The notes under the pieces: generated by a model | Seen by the model: the letters and a program-made list of their open reading frames with translations, nothing else | Database searches by the model: none | Told to the model about the DNA's origin: nothing | NCBI RefSeq assembly: GCF_014138435.1 | Contig: NZ_JACJIM010000004.1 | Location: 496,001 to 560,000 of the forward strand | Reading direction: 5' to 3' | From: Methylobacterium fujisawaense | GTDB taxonomy: Bacteria > Pseudomonadota > Alphaproteobacteria > Rhizobiales > Beijerinckiaceae | DNA: 64,000 nucleotides | Shown here: positions 46,542 through 56,882 of the stretch, piece after piece | How the letters are laid out: the number at the start of each line of letters is the position of its first letter | Position numbering within the stretch: position 1 is the stretch's first letter | Position numbers and translations under genes: made by a program

Positions 46542-48182
46542 ATGATCACCGCCCTGCGTCGCATCCTCATCACGGCGCTCATCGCCGCGCTTGCCGGCCT
46601 CGGGGTGGTCGTGGCCCTGCTCGGCCGGCGCCCGCGGACACGCCTCATGCAACGGACCGCGGTCCCGGTCCCGGTTGCGGCTCCCGTGCCGGCCCCCCGC
46701 ACGACCGGCGGCGGGCGGGGGCTGGCTATCGGGCTCGTGTGCCTGTTGATCCTGACGGGGCTGGCCGGGCTCGTCTACGAGCGCCATGACGCGACCTTCG
46801 GGGTCGGGGCTCGCGCGCCGGACGGCGCGGGCCAGCCGCTCGCCGCCCTGCCGCCGGCCGACGCCGGGACCGCCCGCACGCCGAGCCAAGCGGACGAGAG
46901 GACGACCCAGTCGGCGCGGACGCGCGAAGAGTCCGGCCCACCGGCCAACCGTCCGCCTTCGCGCCCGTCGGCATCGGCCGCGCCGGGGTTCGACGTCGTG
47001 CGCGTCGAGCCGAACGGCGACGCCGTGATCGCCGGACGGGCGGCGCCGAACGCGTCCGTCGAGGTGCTCGTCGATGGCCAACCCGTGGCGCGCGCGCAGG
47101 CCGATGCCGGAGGGCACTTCACCCTCACGCCACCGCCCCTCCCGGCCGGGAGCAGCGAGATCGGGCTGCGTGCGACGGATGCGAAGGGCGACACGCAACG
47201 GTCGTCGACCCGCGTCGCGGTGGTGGTCGCGCCGGCCCGGGATGCCAGACCCCTCGTCGCCCTGTCGTCGCCCGACGCGCCGACCCAGGTCCTGTCCCGG
47301 CCGGATGGCCCGGCCCCGGGTAACCCGGCTCCCACGACGGTGCCGGGTCGGGATGCGCCGAACGCCGGGCGAGACGAGCCGGGCGCCGATGCCGGCATCC
47401 CGACGACGGGTATCGGGACCGGCGCGCGCCGAGCAGGCGGGGCGACGTCGCCGACCGATCCCACACCCCGAGGGGCTCGCCCGGCCGAGAAGCCCGTCGC
47501 CGACGCGACGACGGCATCGCCCAAGGTCGTCAGCATCGATGCCCAGGACGGAGGCAAGCTCTTCGTCACCGGACGGGCAGCCCCCGGGGCCAGCCTGCGG
47601 CTCTACCTGAACGATTCGCCGGTCGCCCCGGCAACGGTGGGCCGCGACGGCACCGTGACATTCACCATCGGCCAGGGCGTGAAGCCCGGCAAATACAGGG
47701 TCCGGCTCGATCTGGTCGATCCCGTGACGGGCAAGGTCCGGGATCGGGCAGAGGTGCCGTTCACGGCGCCCGGTGCCGGCCACGACGAGGGGGTGGAATA
47801 CGCGGCGACCCAACAGGGCGGAGTTCCGCAGACCACCGTGCCAAACCCGTCGGAGCGAGGGCCCCCCGGAGATGCCGCGGCGCTGCGCGCGGACCCGGCG
47901 CGACCCACCGGCACCGGCAGCTTGGCGGCTGACGTTCCGTCCGGGGCCATGGCGGACTCGGCCGAAGTCTACGTCCCCCGGATCGAGACAGCCCGCATCG
48001 TGCGCGGCGACAATCTTTGGACGATCAGCCGCCGGACCTACGGCGAGGGCGAACGCTACACGCTGATCTTCGACGCCAACCAGGACCAAGTCCGCGATCC
48101 GGACCTCATCTATCCCGGACAGGTCCTCGTGCTCCCGGACAAGGACGTCGTCGACGCCGGCCAGACCGGCAAGCGCGACTGA
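46542..48182 (+). CDS. Ig-like and LysM-domain membrane protein
   Basis: A 546-residue envelope protein. Two hydrophobic helices (about residues 8-30 and 62-82) are followed by Pro/Ala-rich linkers. It has two bacterial Ig-like modules (about 148-215, 'NGDAVIAGRAAPNASVEVLV', and about 325-405, 'GGKLFVTGRAAPGASLRLYL') and a C-terminal LysM ('RIVRGDNLWTISRRTYGEGE', 'LIYPGQVLVLP'). It should anchor to peptidoglycan. ATG 46521 would add seven residues; 46542 is better placed after GGGGGA. Similar multi-Ig LysM proteins occur in rhizobia. Confidence 0.85.
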   Translation: MITALRRILITALIAALAGLGVVVALLGRRPRTRLMQRTAVPVPVAAPVPAPRTTGGGRGLAIGLVCLLILTGLAGLVYERHDATFGVGARAPDGAGQPLAALPPADAGTARTPSQADERTTQSARTREESGPPANRPPSRPSASAAPGFDVVRVEPNGDAVIAGRAAPNASVEVLVDGQPVARAQADAGGHFTLTPPPLPAGSSEIGLRATDAKGDTQRSSTRVAVVVAPARDARPLVALSSPDAPTQVLSRPDGPAPGNPAPTTVPGRDAPNAGRDEPGADAGIPTTGIGTGARRAGGATSPTDPTPRGARPAEKPVADATTASPKVVSIDAQDGGKLFVTGRAAPGASLRLYLNDSPVAPATVGRDGTVTFTIGQGVKPGKYRVRLDLVDPVTGKVRDRAEVPFTAPGAGHDEGVEYAATQQGGVPQTTVPNPSERGPPGDAAALRADPARPTGTGSLAADVPSGAMADSAEVYVPRIETARIVRGDNLWTISRRTYGEGERYTLIFDANQDQVRDPDLIYPGQVLVLPDKDVVDAGQTGKRD

Positions 48183-48193
48183 CTAGGTCATCT

Positions 48194-48226
48194 CCCACGC
48201 TGCGAAGACTGGTTTCGCCGCGTGGG
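48194..48226 (+). terminator. Hairpin after the LysM gene
   Basis: CCCACGC and GCGTGGG (48194-48200 / 48220-48226) with an inner GCGAA/TTCGC stem (48202-48206 / 48214-48218) separated by one mismatch. It begins 11 bp after the stop. There is no T-run. Confidence 0.45.
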
Positions 48227-48516
48227 CGGGGTTGTCCGGGTTCGTCTGGGCGGCGGGTCAACCTCGGTTCGGGACGGCTATGACGCCGCTAGGCCGGTCC
48301 GATACAGCGACCAATCGGACCTGTGCGACGTGACAGGGCCGGATGGCATCGACAGGCGCTGCCGAGCACTCCGTGCCGGCCCCTGGCGCCTCTCTGTCGG
48401 CTTCGACGGTCCGGGCGCGTGCGATGGACGCATCTTGTCGATGCTCCAGCCGCCTGCGTGTTGCAGAGCGAGGCCGCGCCCGTGCGGCGCCGCGCTGGCG
48501 CGGCGCCGACTCCGGT
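48227..48516. other. Gap between LysM gene and glycine-zipper gene
   Basis: About 290 bp between convergent genes. No gene or strong element was recognised. Confidence 0.4.
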
Positions 48517-48789
48517 TCAGTAGCTGACGTAGCCGCCGGCGCCCTGAGAGGGGCGCACCCGGCCGCCGGTATTCACGGACGGGGCTGCCCGCTGGCGCTC
48601 GGCCTGGCGGTTGGCCAAGGCGCGGCCGGCGGCGCAGCCACCGACGGCGCCGAGGACGCCGTGCCCGGCATAATGGCCGGCGATGCCGCCGACGATGGCA
48701 CCCTTGATGCAGCCCTTCGCCTCGGCCGCCTGACCGGCGGCCAGAAGGGCACTCGCCGCCACAGCGGCCACAGCGACACGCTTCATCAT
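48517..48789 (-). CDS. Small secreted glycine-zipper protein
   Basis: A 90-residue protein with a signal peptide (about residues 1-24, 'AVAAVAASALLAAGQAAEA'). A glycine-zipper stretch follows ('GAIVGGIAGHYAGHGVLGAV') with two cysteines, and a Gln/Arg/Ala-rich tail. Such proteins are envelope-associated with no defined reaction. The start at 48789 follows GGAGGG; ATG 48786 is equally possible. Confidence 0.75.
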   Translation of the reverse strand: MMKRVAVAAVAASALLAAGQAAEAKGCIKGAIVGGIAGHYAGHGVLGAVGGCAAGRALANRQAERQRAAPSVNTGGRVRPSQGAGGYVSY

Positions 48790-49587
48790 GATAATCTTCC
48801 CTCCGCGGCATCTCCGTGGCCGCAACGACGATTTGGGTATTCAGAGCGCGTCATGAAGATGCCGTGGTGCAAATTTCCATGAATTTCACCACTTGAATTT
48901 CCGAGGCATACTACAGAATGACGATCCGTTCGCGTCGATGCTCCGCGATGACGAAAATGAACATTGCTTGAACGGAGGCGAGCCGTCGATGGAAGAGAGG
49001 GTTGCTCCTGTCCTGGGCGTTCGCCGCGTCAGGTCTTCGTGACGCGACCGGCCTGGCCTGCCGACATGGGCCGGCCGCCCGACCTGATCCTCCGGCGGCT
49101 CCGGACGACCTGACGGAGGACGACGGAGATCTGGTCGGCCGAGCAGGGGGTGTGCCGGAGCTCGAAGCCGTTCGCGCCCTCCTCCGCGTTGGTCGCCATA
49201 CCGCAGAGCCACGGCGTGGATGCGCTGCCGACCGGTCTCGTCCGAGCGCCCGAGATCACGCAGAGAACCGTTCTCGACGCACCGCCGGATGGTTCCACGC
49301 TCCGTCAAGCTGAAGCCTTCGCGTTTCAGGCGTGCATCGCGTTCGCTGTCGTGCCCCGCCGCGAAATCCTTCGTGGCCACCAGTGCCTGCAGGCGAGCGA
49401 AGGCGCCGAATTCCCGCTCACGTTTCTCCAAGAGCGAAAACCCGTCGCCGATCGAGCGCCATGCGCCCTTCCCGTAAGCAGCCCTTCGTCGGCCGTCCGG
49501 CAATTTCGGCTCGGGGTGGGAGCCGACTTCAACTTGTCGTCTCGAAACAAACAGCGCGAGACATCGGACACCATCAGTGAGCGCAGA
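48790..49587. other. Long gap with coding remnants
   Basis: About 800 bp between two minus-strand genes. The first ~150 bp are AT-rich and probably hold the promoter of the glycine-zipper gene. The remainder includes fragments described separately as a possible toxin-antitoxin relic. Confidence 0.4.
49029..49503 (-). pseudogene. Possible relic of a ParD/ParE-type toxin-antitoxin pair
   Basis: In one minus-strand frame, 'RSIGDGFSLLEKREREFGAF' followed by 'ARLQALVATKDFAAGHDSER' resembles the C-terminal half of ParD antitoxins (ribbon-helix-helix proteins with a 'R-D-x-L-R-L-L-E-E-R-E-R-E' helix). Directly after it 'FSLTERGTIRRCVENG' recalls the start of a ParE toxin, and a neighbouring frame carries 'MATNAEEGANGFELRHTP'. 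No intact gene can be drawn, so frameshifts would have to be assumed. This is weak. Confidence 0.25.
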
Positions 49588-51051
49588 TCAGGCGGCCTTC
49601 ACGCCTGCCAGGAAGCGCGAGACTTCCTGCGTCAGGTTCTCCGCATGATGTGCAAGCTCCCGGGCCGCACCGAGCACCTGAGTTGCCGCGGCGCTCGTCT
49701 GGCCTGCACCCTCGCGCACGTTGGTCATGGCCGCCGTCACGAGGCTCGTCCCCTGCGCGGCATGAGCCACATTCCGCGCGATCTCCTGCGTCGTGGCGCC
49801 CTGCTGCTCCATTGCTGCTGCGATCCCAATGGATGTGTCTGAGATCTCGCCGATGACGCGTTCCAGGTCCTGGATGTCCAAGACCGCTTGATGCGTCACG
49901 GCTTGGATCTCGGCGACCTGCTCACCGATCTCACCGGTTGCCTTCGTGGTCTGACCAGCCAAGTGCTTTACCTCCGCGGCGACGACGGCGAAGCCTTTCC
50001 CAGCCTCGCCAGCGCGTGCCGCCTCGATCGTGGCGTTGAGCGCCAGCAGATTGGTCTGCGACGCGATGTTGGAGATTACCGACACGACTGAGCTGATGCG
50101 CTCGGCGCTGACGGTAAGCTTCTGAACTGTAAGGTCCGTTTGCTTCGCCTTGTCGACGCCCTGATAGGCGACACCGGCTGAATGGCCGACCTGCTGGACG
50201 ATCTCCTGCACGGACGCGGACATCTCCTCGCTGGCTGCGGCGACTGTTTGGACGTTGACCGACGTCTGGAGCGCCGAGCCGGCGGCGGCCACAGTCTGCT
50301 CTGTGGTTTCGGCAGCCGTAACCGCCATAGCGTTCGCGGTGGCCTCCATTTCGGTGGCCGCGCCTGCCAGCCCCTGAACAAGGGCGGAGACGTTGTGCTC
50401 GAACTCCGTCATCATCACGGCCAGCACGCTCACCCGGCGCAACTTGAGTTCGTTCTCGACAGCCTGCGCCTCAGCAAGTTTCCGGGTGAGTTCAGCGTTG
50501 CGCGTGGCTTCCGCCGTGGCATGCTCGGATGCCGTCATCGCCTTCGCCAATTGATTGACCGCCAGCATGAGCGCGCCGGCCTCGACAAGAAGGATCACGG
50601 CATGGATGACGACGCGGGTGTAATCAGCGCCGTCCGGAAATACGGCTGCCGGATAGAGCACGTTCAGAGCGAGATGATGGATAGCGACCACACCCGTGGC
50701 TGCAAGGATGGCGCTCCAGCAACACCAGCCGGCCACGACGGCGAGAGCAGCGAAGAACAGCATGTGCATGTCGATTTGCAGATGCGTTCCTGCCGTGCCG
50801 AACACCACCAAGCCAACGAGCGACATGGCTGCAGCGGAAGAGAGCTGGCGTGTGATCGCCGCTGGGCCATTGACGCGTGCGACCAGTCCGACAACGACGA
50901 TCAGTGCGCCTCCAAAAGCAGCCGCAGCAGCAAGATTGGCGTCCGTGGCCCAGGCCGTGAGGACGGCCACGATATAGAGCAGGCCCAGCCCCCCAAGCAT
51001 CACAGGCATGAAGGCGTGGCGCAGCGCCGCGAGGTTACTGACAGGCGTCAT
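49588..51051 (-). CDS. Methyl-accepting chemotaxis protein, polytopic membrane sensor
   Basis: A 487-residue chemoreceptor. The first ~185 residues form about six membrane helices ('[20 protein letters not shown]', '[20 protein letters not shown]' and others) without a large periplasmic domain. The cytoplasmic signalling domain (about 230-487) contains the hairpin tip '[20 protein letters not shown]' followed by '[16 protein letters not shown]'. Its ATG overlaps the stop of the upstream small membrane gene (ATGA at 51051-51048), so the two are coupled. Confidence 0.9.
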   Translation of the reverse strand: MTPVSNLAALRHAFMPVMLGGLGLLYIVAVLTAWATDANLAAAAAFGGALIVVVGLVARVNGPAAITRQLSSAAAMSLVGLVVFGTAGTHLQIDMHMLFFAALAVVAGWCCWSAILAATGVVAIHHLALNVLYPAAVFPDGADYTRVVIHAVILLVEAGALMLAVNQLAKAMTASEHATAEATRNAELTRKLAEAQAVENELKLRRVSVLAVMMTEFEHNVSALVQGLAGAATEMEATANAMAVTAAETTEQTVAAAGSALQTSVNVQTVAAASEEMSASVQEIVQQVGHSAGVAYQGVDKAKQTDLTVQKLTVSAERISSVVSVISNIASQTNLLALNATIEAARAGEAGKGFAVVAAEVKHLAGQTTKATGEIGEQVAEIQAVTHQAVLDIQDLERVIGEISDTSIGIAAAMEQQGATTQEIARNVAHAAQGTSLVTAAMTNVREGAGQTSAAATQVLGAARELAHHAENLTQEVSRFLAGVKAA

Positions 51052-51431
51052 AGCTGGTGAGTTCCAATCGTGGATGATGACGCAGAGGCCTTGGGCAAGC
51101 AGCCGCTCACCGCGGTAGCTGCAACGACAAGGGTCGCGCCCTCTCGGTAGAGCGCCCACACAAGATTCGGTGGGGCAGAGCTGAGGATCAGGATGTGCCC
51201 GCGCGGCGACATCCACAGAATCCGAACGTCGACACCAGCGATCGCCGCAGGCGTCAGTTCATCAGGGCTGAGGCGTAAGACCGCGACAGGCTCATCGTGC
51301 CGCGGGCTGAGCGACAGGGTGGCAGGGCCGAGCCCACAGAGAAGGATGAAGCCGCCGACGAGGATGCTGTTTGCGCCTCTCGGTCGAATGGGTCGTCCGG
51401 GCGGGTCAAAAATCGGCCGAGCCTGCGTCAT
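51048..51431 (-). CDS. Small membrane-anchored protein coupled to the chemoreceptor
   Basis: A 127-residue protein with one N-terminal helix (about residues 24-42, '[19 protein letters not shown]') and a likely periplasmic domain of about 75 residues ('[20 protein letters not shown]'). No family was recognised. A four-base overlap with the chemoreceptor gene and the anchored periplasmic layout suggest it supplies or modulates the receptor's input, which is inference. Confidence 0.65.
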   Translation of the reverse strand: MTQARPIFDPPGRPIRPRGANSILVGGFILLCGLGPATLSLSPRHDEPVAVLRLSPDELTPAAIAGVDVRILWMSPRGHILILSSAPPNLVWALYREGATLVVAATAVSGCLPKASASSSTIGTHQL

Positions 51432-52219
51432 TCTCTTTCATGTATGGGTCGTAGAGATTCTTTCGCCCCTATCGCCCCAAAATCTTATATAAAGCCTTTA
51501 TAAAACTATATTCTTGGACCTCTTGGGTGTTTACCAAGTCTACTACAAGTAGTGTGGTTCAAATTTCCGTGATCGGGTTGGGTCAAACAGGCCTGTCGAC
51601 TCTCTCCGTTGCTTCTTTGGTATTTCGGAAGTCAGCCTCAGTCTCGATCGAGCACAGTCGGGATCGGGCTGTCCGTAATCTGATCTTCTGATCATCGGGG
51701 CAGGCTTTTAGTGGGCGAGCGGCAACATCCGCTTCGATGCCGTCGCGCTCAGAACCGGACCGGCAGAAATCACCCTGAGCGGCCGTCCCGTGTCCGACCC
51801 AACCCGGCCGCCCCGACGGCTCCCTGTCGTTTCCGTGAGCAGACGCCCCGCTAGACCACCGACAACTCCGGCAGACTGATGGAGGAAGGGCTACGAAACG
51901 GCGTGCGGATTCTATCCTCTCGGGAGGTATCCGATGCACCGTGGAGCGAGGTTTCGGCGGCTCGCAAGCGCCGATTGCCATCGTCGAAATGATTCACTGA
52001 AGGGGTCATGACCTAACATGCATTAGATCATTCGCCAGCTTGTTGAATCAAAATTGACCTATTTCTGAAAAATTCAAGCTTTATACCGATTGATGCAAAA
52101 GTCCTGGAGGCAATTCTGCGACCGCTACAGCGTCCGCGACACTCGCGGCGCTGCCTACCTTAGGTATTTTTTTAACAATTTTAAATTAGAAACAGACGAA
52201 CACACACTCGGAAACCATT
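51432..52219. other. Long AT-rich divergent intergenic region
   Basis: About 790 bp between the small membrane gene (minus) and the GGDEF-EAL gene (plus). Bases 51480-51560 and 52000-52215 are far richer in A/T than the rest of the window. Frames such as 51583-51981 on the minus strand have no recognisable content. Both promoters must lie here; the cause of the low GC is unclear. Confidence 0.5.
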
Positions 52220-54418
52220 ATGAGGCCACCTGTCCTCATCGAAGAAGACGACCGCGTGGCAGCACTCGCCGCGTATGATCTCGTCGATACGGTGCCGGCA
52301 CCTGCCTTCACGCAGATCGTCAGCTTGGCCACCCGCCTGTTCGACGTCCCTACCGCCTTTGTTTCACTGGTCGACCGCAGCCGGCAGATCTTTCACGCCA
52401 AGGTCGGCCTTGACCTGTGTGAGACGGACCGGGAGGTCGCGTTCTGCTCCCATACCATCGCGCAGCGCGACACTCTCGTTGTCCTCGATGCCACCCTCGA
52501 CCCACGCTTTTGCGACAATCCGCTGGTTGTTGGACCGCCATATATTCGCTTCTACGCCGGGATCCCGCTCGTCGCACCGTCGGGCCACGCCGTCGGCACA
52601 TTGTGTCTCGTCGATACGCGGCCACATCACGGCTTCTCCGCCGCGGATCAGACGATCCTGCGGAATCTGGCGGACCTCGCCCTCGACCGCATGGAACTGC
52701 GGCGGCTGCAGGTTGCCGAGCAGGCAAGTCACGCGCGCTTCCTCCAGATTGCATCCACCTCGCCGAACGGCATCGTCTGCGCGGACGCTGCGGGCCATAT
52801 CACCTTCTGGAACGATGCCGCCGAAGGCTTGTTCGGCTACTGTGCCACCGAGGCGGTCGGGCAATCGATCGATCTGGTCGTGCCCGAGCGCATGCGCAGG
52901 GGCCATGACGGCGGTCTGCACCGGATCGCCGCCGGCGGTGAACCCCGTCTCCTCGGCAAGACCGTCGAGTTGCCCGCGCGGCACCGCGACGGGACGGAAT
53001 TCCCGATCGAGCTGTCGCTGTCGCGCTGGGAGGAGCAGGGACAACCCGCTTTCGGCGCGATCATCCGCGACATTCGCGAGCGGCGCGCCAACGAGGAGCG
53101 CCTGTTCCGCCTCGCCCATCTGGATCCCCTGACCGAACTGCCCAACCGGGCCGTGCTGCGCGAGCGGTTGACCGAGATCGTCACGGCCATGCGGGCCGTC
53201 TCCGTGCTGATGTTCGACCTCGACGGCTTCAAGGAGATCAACGACAGCCACGGGCATGCCACGGGCGACGCCGCCCTCAAGGCGATGGCTGCACGCTTGC
53301 TGGCCTGCGTGCGCCCCATCGACACGGTCTCCCGGCTGGGCGGTGACGAGTTCGTGCTCATCATGCCTGACATCGGGGATCCTCTGCGTGCGGCCGCGGT
53401 CGCCGAAGCGATCATCACGGCGGTCGCGGAGCCGTTCGAGCACGCGGGGCAGACCCTCCGGGTCGGTACGAGCGTCGGCATCGCCCTCGCGCCGGCCCAT
53501 GGCGAGAATGCCGACGATCTCCTCTCCTGTGCGGATCTTGCTTTGTACCAAGCCAAGAGCGAGGGGCGACATTGCTACAGGTTGTTCGCCCCCATGCTCC
53601 GAGAGCGGGCCCAGCGCACGCGTACGCTGCGGGACGAGCTCGGCCGTGCCGTGGAGAATGACGAGTTCGTGCTGTTCTATCAGCCGCAGGTCCGCATGCG
53701 GGACGGAGCACTGACCGGCGCCGAGGCGCTGATCCGCTGGCAGCATCCCGAGCGCGGCCTCCTCGCGCCCGGGGCGTTTCTGGACGTGTTGGACAAGAGT
53801 CGCTACGCCGCACAAGTCGGTGACTGGGTGCTGCGCACCGCTTGCCGACAGGCCGTGGCGTGGCGCGCAGTGGGCGCCGCACGCTTCCGGATCGGCGTGA
53901 ACCTATGCAGTGCCCAGGTGCAGCGCGGGGACCTCGCCGAGACGGTTCAAGTCGCTCTGGCCGAAAGCGGACTGCAGGCAGACGGTCTCGAACTGGAAAT
54001 TACAGAGAACATCGTGCTGCGCCACGACGCGCAACTGGTCGTCGCGCTGCGCAACCTCCGCGAGGTCGGGGTCGGCATCGCCTTCGACGATTACGGCACC
54101 GGCTACGCCTCCCTCAGCCTGCTGAAGCGCTTCCCGCTGACACGCTTAAAAATCGACCGCTCATTCGTCACGGGAAAGCTGGCATCGCATCAGGACATGA
54201 CGATCGTGCGGGCGATCCTGCAGCTTGGCCACGGCTTCAAGCTGGACGTGATCGCCGAAGGAATCGAGACCGAGGCGGAGTACACGCGCCTGCGGACGAA
54301 GGGCTGCCAAGAGGGGCAGGGTTACCTATTCGGCAAGCCGATGCCGGCTGACATCTTTGCCAATCGGTTCGGGCTGAGGATCAGGGAAGACATGCCGGCC
54401 GCATTGACTGCCCGTTGA
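52220..54418 (+). CDS. GAF-PAS-GGDEF-EAL cyclic-di-GMP enzyme
   Basis: A 732-residue soluble protein: GAF (about 5-165), PAS with PAC (about 175-290, 'NGIVCADAAGHITFWNDAAE'), GGDEF (about 300-455, active-site 'RLGGDEF') and EAL (about 470-715). EAL catalytic residues are present: 'GAEALIRW', 'IGVNLCSAQ', 'ELEITEN', 'FDDYGTGYASLSLL', 'LKIDRSFV', 'AEGIETE' and 'CQEGQGYLFGKP'. Both synthase and phosphodiesterase halves therefore look active. The ATG has no obvious Shine-Dalgarno site and sits in the AT-rich leader. Confidence 0.92.
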   Translation: MRPPVLIEEDDRVAALAAYDLVDTVPAPAFTQIVSLATRLFDVPTAFVSLVDRSRQIFHAKVGLDLCETDREVAFCSHTIAQRDTLVVLDATLDPRFCDNPLVVGPPYIRFYAGIPLVAPSGHAVGTLCLVDTRPHHGFSAADQTILRNLADLALDRMELRRLQVAEQASHARFLQIASTSPNGIVCADAAGHITFWNDAAEGLFGYCATEAVGQSIDLVVPERMRRGHDGGLHRIAAGGEPRLLGKTVELPARHRDGTEFPIELSLSRWEEQGQPAFGAIIRDIRERRANEERLFRLAHLDPLTELPNRAVLRERLTEIVTAMRAVSVLMFDLDGFKEINDSHGHATGDAALKAMAARLLACVRPIDTVSRLGGDEFVLIMPDIGDPLRAAAVAEAIITAVAEPFEHAGQTLRVGTSVGIALAPAHGENADDLLSCADLALYQAKSEGRHCYRLFAPMLRERAQRTRTLRDELGRAVENDEFVLFYQPQVRMRDGALTGAEALIRWQHPERGLLAPGAFLDVLDKSRYAAQVGDWVLRTACRQAVAWRAVGAARFRIGVNLCSAQVQRGDLAETVQVALAESGLQADGLELEITENIVLRHDAQLVVALRNLREVGVGIAFDDYGTGYASLSLLKRFPLTRLKIDRSFVTGKLASHQDMTIVRAILQLGHGFKLDVIAEGIETEAEYTRLRTKGCQEGQGYLFGKPMPADIFANRFGLRIREDMPAALTAR

Positions 54419-55142
54419 TGCCTTGCGTCGCGCAGGCCTCACCCGGCAGGGATGCTGCGCTCCACACCATCGCTGACGGCGCGCAGGCGTCGGAAGAAAC
54501 GAGGTCGGCGGCAGGCCATCCTGTCGGCAGACTCGGTGCTGTCGCGCCGGTCCAAGTCTGTCGGTGACGCGGTTGCACGCTTCCGTGCAACCGCCCGCGC
54601 TGCCGTTCGGCCGACGCGATAAACCGCGCACGTCTGAAGGGCGTCCGCTTACGCCCCAGACAGAACGGGGAGCGGATCGTCCCGAACCCATCCTGAGAGG
54701 CCCTCCCGCTTCCGGCCCAGTGGAGGCATTCAAGCTGCCGGTCAGGCACTCCTCAAGCGGACGCTTGATGCCGGCACATGACCGACTGCTTCGACGCTAA
54801 GGTGCAGCTTCATCCCCTAGACGCGCACGAGCGCCGATCGGATGACGGTTGCGCGTCGATTCGCGGCTCCACGGGTAACAACTTCTGATGGATCTAATAA
54901 GATCTGAGTGCAGGACATTGACGGGGTCAATCACCATTGGTTGATCGCCGAAGAAGCAACCTATAGCCGGTTCGAATATAAATATTAAGGCTCTCCCGGC
55001 GAAGAGCAGGTTGCTTGGTGGGCTGCCTGTGAGGGCGGGAAGCCGATCCAGGCTCCCCCATCTTGCCCGTGTGGCCGCGTCACCGCCTCCACTCCGGCAG
55101 GCGCTGGGCGGCCGTGCGGGGTGCCCCGTCCAGGACCGGATC
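54419..55142. other. Gap between GGDEF-EAL gene and second chemoreceptor
   Basis: About 720 bp with no supported gene. It contains a perfect hairpin at 54569-54594. The stretch 54850-55000 is AT-richer and likely carries the chemoreceptor promoter. Confidence 0.4.
54569..54594. repeat. 11-bp perfect inverted repeat (tetraloop hairpin)
   Basis: GCGGTTGCACG (54569-54579), loop CTTC, CGTGCAACCGC (54584-54594). It lies 150 bp after the GGDEF-EAL stop. There is no T-run; it might be a structured RNA element, a protein site or the end of a lost mobile element. Confidence 0.55.
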
Positions 55143-56834
55143 ATGCGCCTTCACCTGACAGTCAAAGCGTCACTCCTCGCCGCCTTCGGCCTCCTCGCGC
55201 TCCTGTGCGCCGGCCAAGCCGTTCTCACGACTCTGACGCTCTCGGGCATCCGGGCCAACGTCACGGGCGTCGCCACGAACTGGCTCCCCTCCGTCGTGGC
55301 GATCACCAACATCCGCGCCGCGGCCGCGGACGTGCGCATCAAGCAGTTGCGGACTCTGACCCTGTCCGGCAGCCCCGAGCAGCGGGCCGAGAACGCGCGG
55401 CAGATCGATGAGGCCGTCGTGGCGCTCGCGGCCGCCCGGACGACCTACGAGCCCCTGATCTCGTCCGCCGAGGAGCGGGCTCTCTACGACGCGTTCGGCG
55501 CCACCTGGGAGCGCTACCAGACCGTCGGCCGCGAGGCGGCGCGCCTGGCGGAGGCAGGCCAGAGCGCCGACGGTGCCCGGCTCATGGCCGACCCGGCCAA
55601 CATCGACCTCTACAACGCCGCGCGCGACACCCTGGTCAAGGATGTCGCCCTGAACGAGCGCGGCGCGCGCGCGGATGCGGACAGCGCCATGGCGGCGACG
55701 GATTCCGCGACCGTGACGGCTTATCTCTCGATTGTGCTGAGCTTGCTGGCGGCCTGCGGCGCGACCGCCTTCGTGCTGCTGCGCGTGTCCCGCCCGATCC
55801 AGGCGATGACCGGCACGATGACGATCCTCGCCGCGGGCGATACGAGCGGCGCGGTGCCCCACCGCGCGCGCCGCGACGAGATCGGCGCGATGGCGGCGGC
55901 CGTTCAGGTGTTCAAGGACAACCTGATCCGCACGCGCCGGCTCGAAGAGGAGACCGCGCAGACGCGCTCGGCCCTCGAAGAGCAGCGCAAGGCCGGCATG
56001 CGGCAGATGGCCGACGGCTTCGAGGCCGCGGTCGGCGGGATCATCGGCACGGTGTCGTCCTCCGCGACCGAGCTGCAGGCGACCGCGCAGGCGATGACCG
56101 CCACGGCCACCGAGACCGCCAGCCAGTCGACGACCGTGGCGGCGGCGGCCGAGGAGGCCGCCTCCAACGTCAGCACGGTGGCGGCGGCGGCCGAGGAACT
56201 CGGCTCGTCGGTGCAGGAGATCGCCCGCCAAGTGCAGGGGTCGGCCAGCCTCGCCCATCTCGCGGTGAGCGAGGCCGATCAGACCGGCCTGCGCGTGCAG
56301 GAACTCAGCGCCGCCGTCTCCCGCATCGGCGACGTCGTCAGCCTGATCTCGAACATCGCCGGCCAGACCAATCTTCTCGCCCTCAACGCCACCATCGAGG
56401 CGGCGCGGGCCGGGGCTGCGGGTAAGGGCTTCGCGGTGGTCGCCTCCGAGGTGAAGGCGCTGGCCGAGCAGACCGCCAGGGCCACGCACGAGATCTCGGG
56501 GCAGATCGCCCAGATCCAGGCTTCGACCGGCCAGGCGGTCACGTCGATCGCGGGCATCACCGGGCGGATCCGCGAGATCAGCGGCGTCGCCACCTCGATC
56601 GCCGCCGCCGTCGAGGAGCAGGGTGCGGCGACCCAGGAGATCGTGCGCAACGTTGCGCAGGCCTCGACCGGCACCAACGAGGTGACGGGCAACATCGCCG
56701 GCGTAGCGCAGGCGTCGGAGGAGACGGGGGCGGCGGCCTCGCAGGTCCTGTCGGCGGCCTCGGAGCTGTCGCGGCAATCCGAGTATCTCGGCGCCGAGGT
56801 CAGCCGCTTCCTCGCAACCGTGCGTGCCGCCTGA
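55143..56834 (+). CDS. Methyl-accepting chemotaxis protein with 4HB sensor
   Basis: A 563-residue receptor: helix 1 about 9-30, a helical periplasmic 4HB_MCP-type domain about 35-190, helix 2 about 195-216, HAMP about 217-270, and the signalling domain with tip '[20 protein letters not shown]'. The start at 55143 gives the standard short cytoplasmic head '[18 protein letters not shown]'; AGGA lies upstream. No che genes are adjacent. Confidence 0.92.
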   Translation: MRLHLTVKASLLAAFGLLALLCAGQAVLTTLTLSGIRANVTGVATNWLPSVVAITNIRAAAADVRIKQLRTLTLSGSPEQRAENARQIDEAVVALAAARTTYEPLISSAEERALYDAFGATWERYQTVGREAARLAEAGQSADGARLMADPANIDLYNAARDTLVKDVALNERGARADADSAMAATDSATVTAYLSIVLSLLAACGATAFVLLRVSRPIQAMTGTMTILAAGDTSGAVPHRARRDEIGAMAAAVQVFKDNLIRTRRLEEETAQTRSALEEQRKAGMRQMADGFEAAVGGIIGTVSSSATELQATAQAMTATATETASQSTTVAAAAEEAASNVSTVAAAAEELGSSVQEIARQVQGSASLAHLAVSEADQTGLRVQELSAAVSRIGDVVSLISNIAGQTNLLALNATIEAARAGAAGKGFAVVASEVKALAEQTARATHEISGQIAQIQASTGQAVTSIAGITGRIREISGVATSIAAAVEEQGAATQEIVRNVAQASTGTNEVTGNIAGVAQASEETGAAASQVLSAASELSRQSEYLGAEVSRFLATVRAA

Positions 56835-56882
56835 GACGAGCCTCTCGTCGCGAGCACGTAAGAGGCCGACCGAATCCCTGAA

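Noticed and set aside
51583..51981. A 132-codon minus-strand frame in the AT-rich gap
   Set aside because: Composition is Arg/Ser-rich without hydrophobic core or motif, and no ribosome site was seen.
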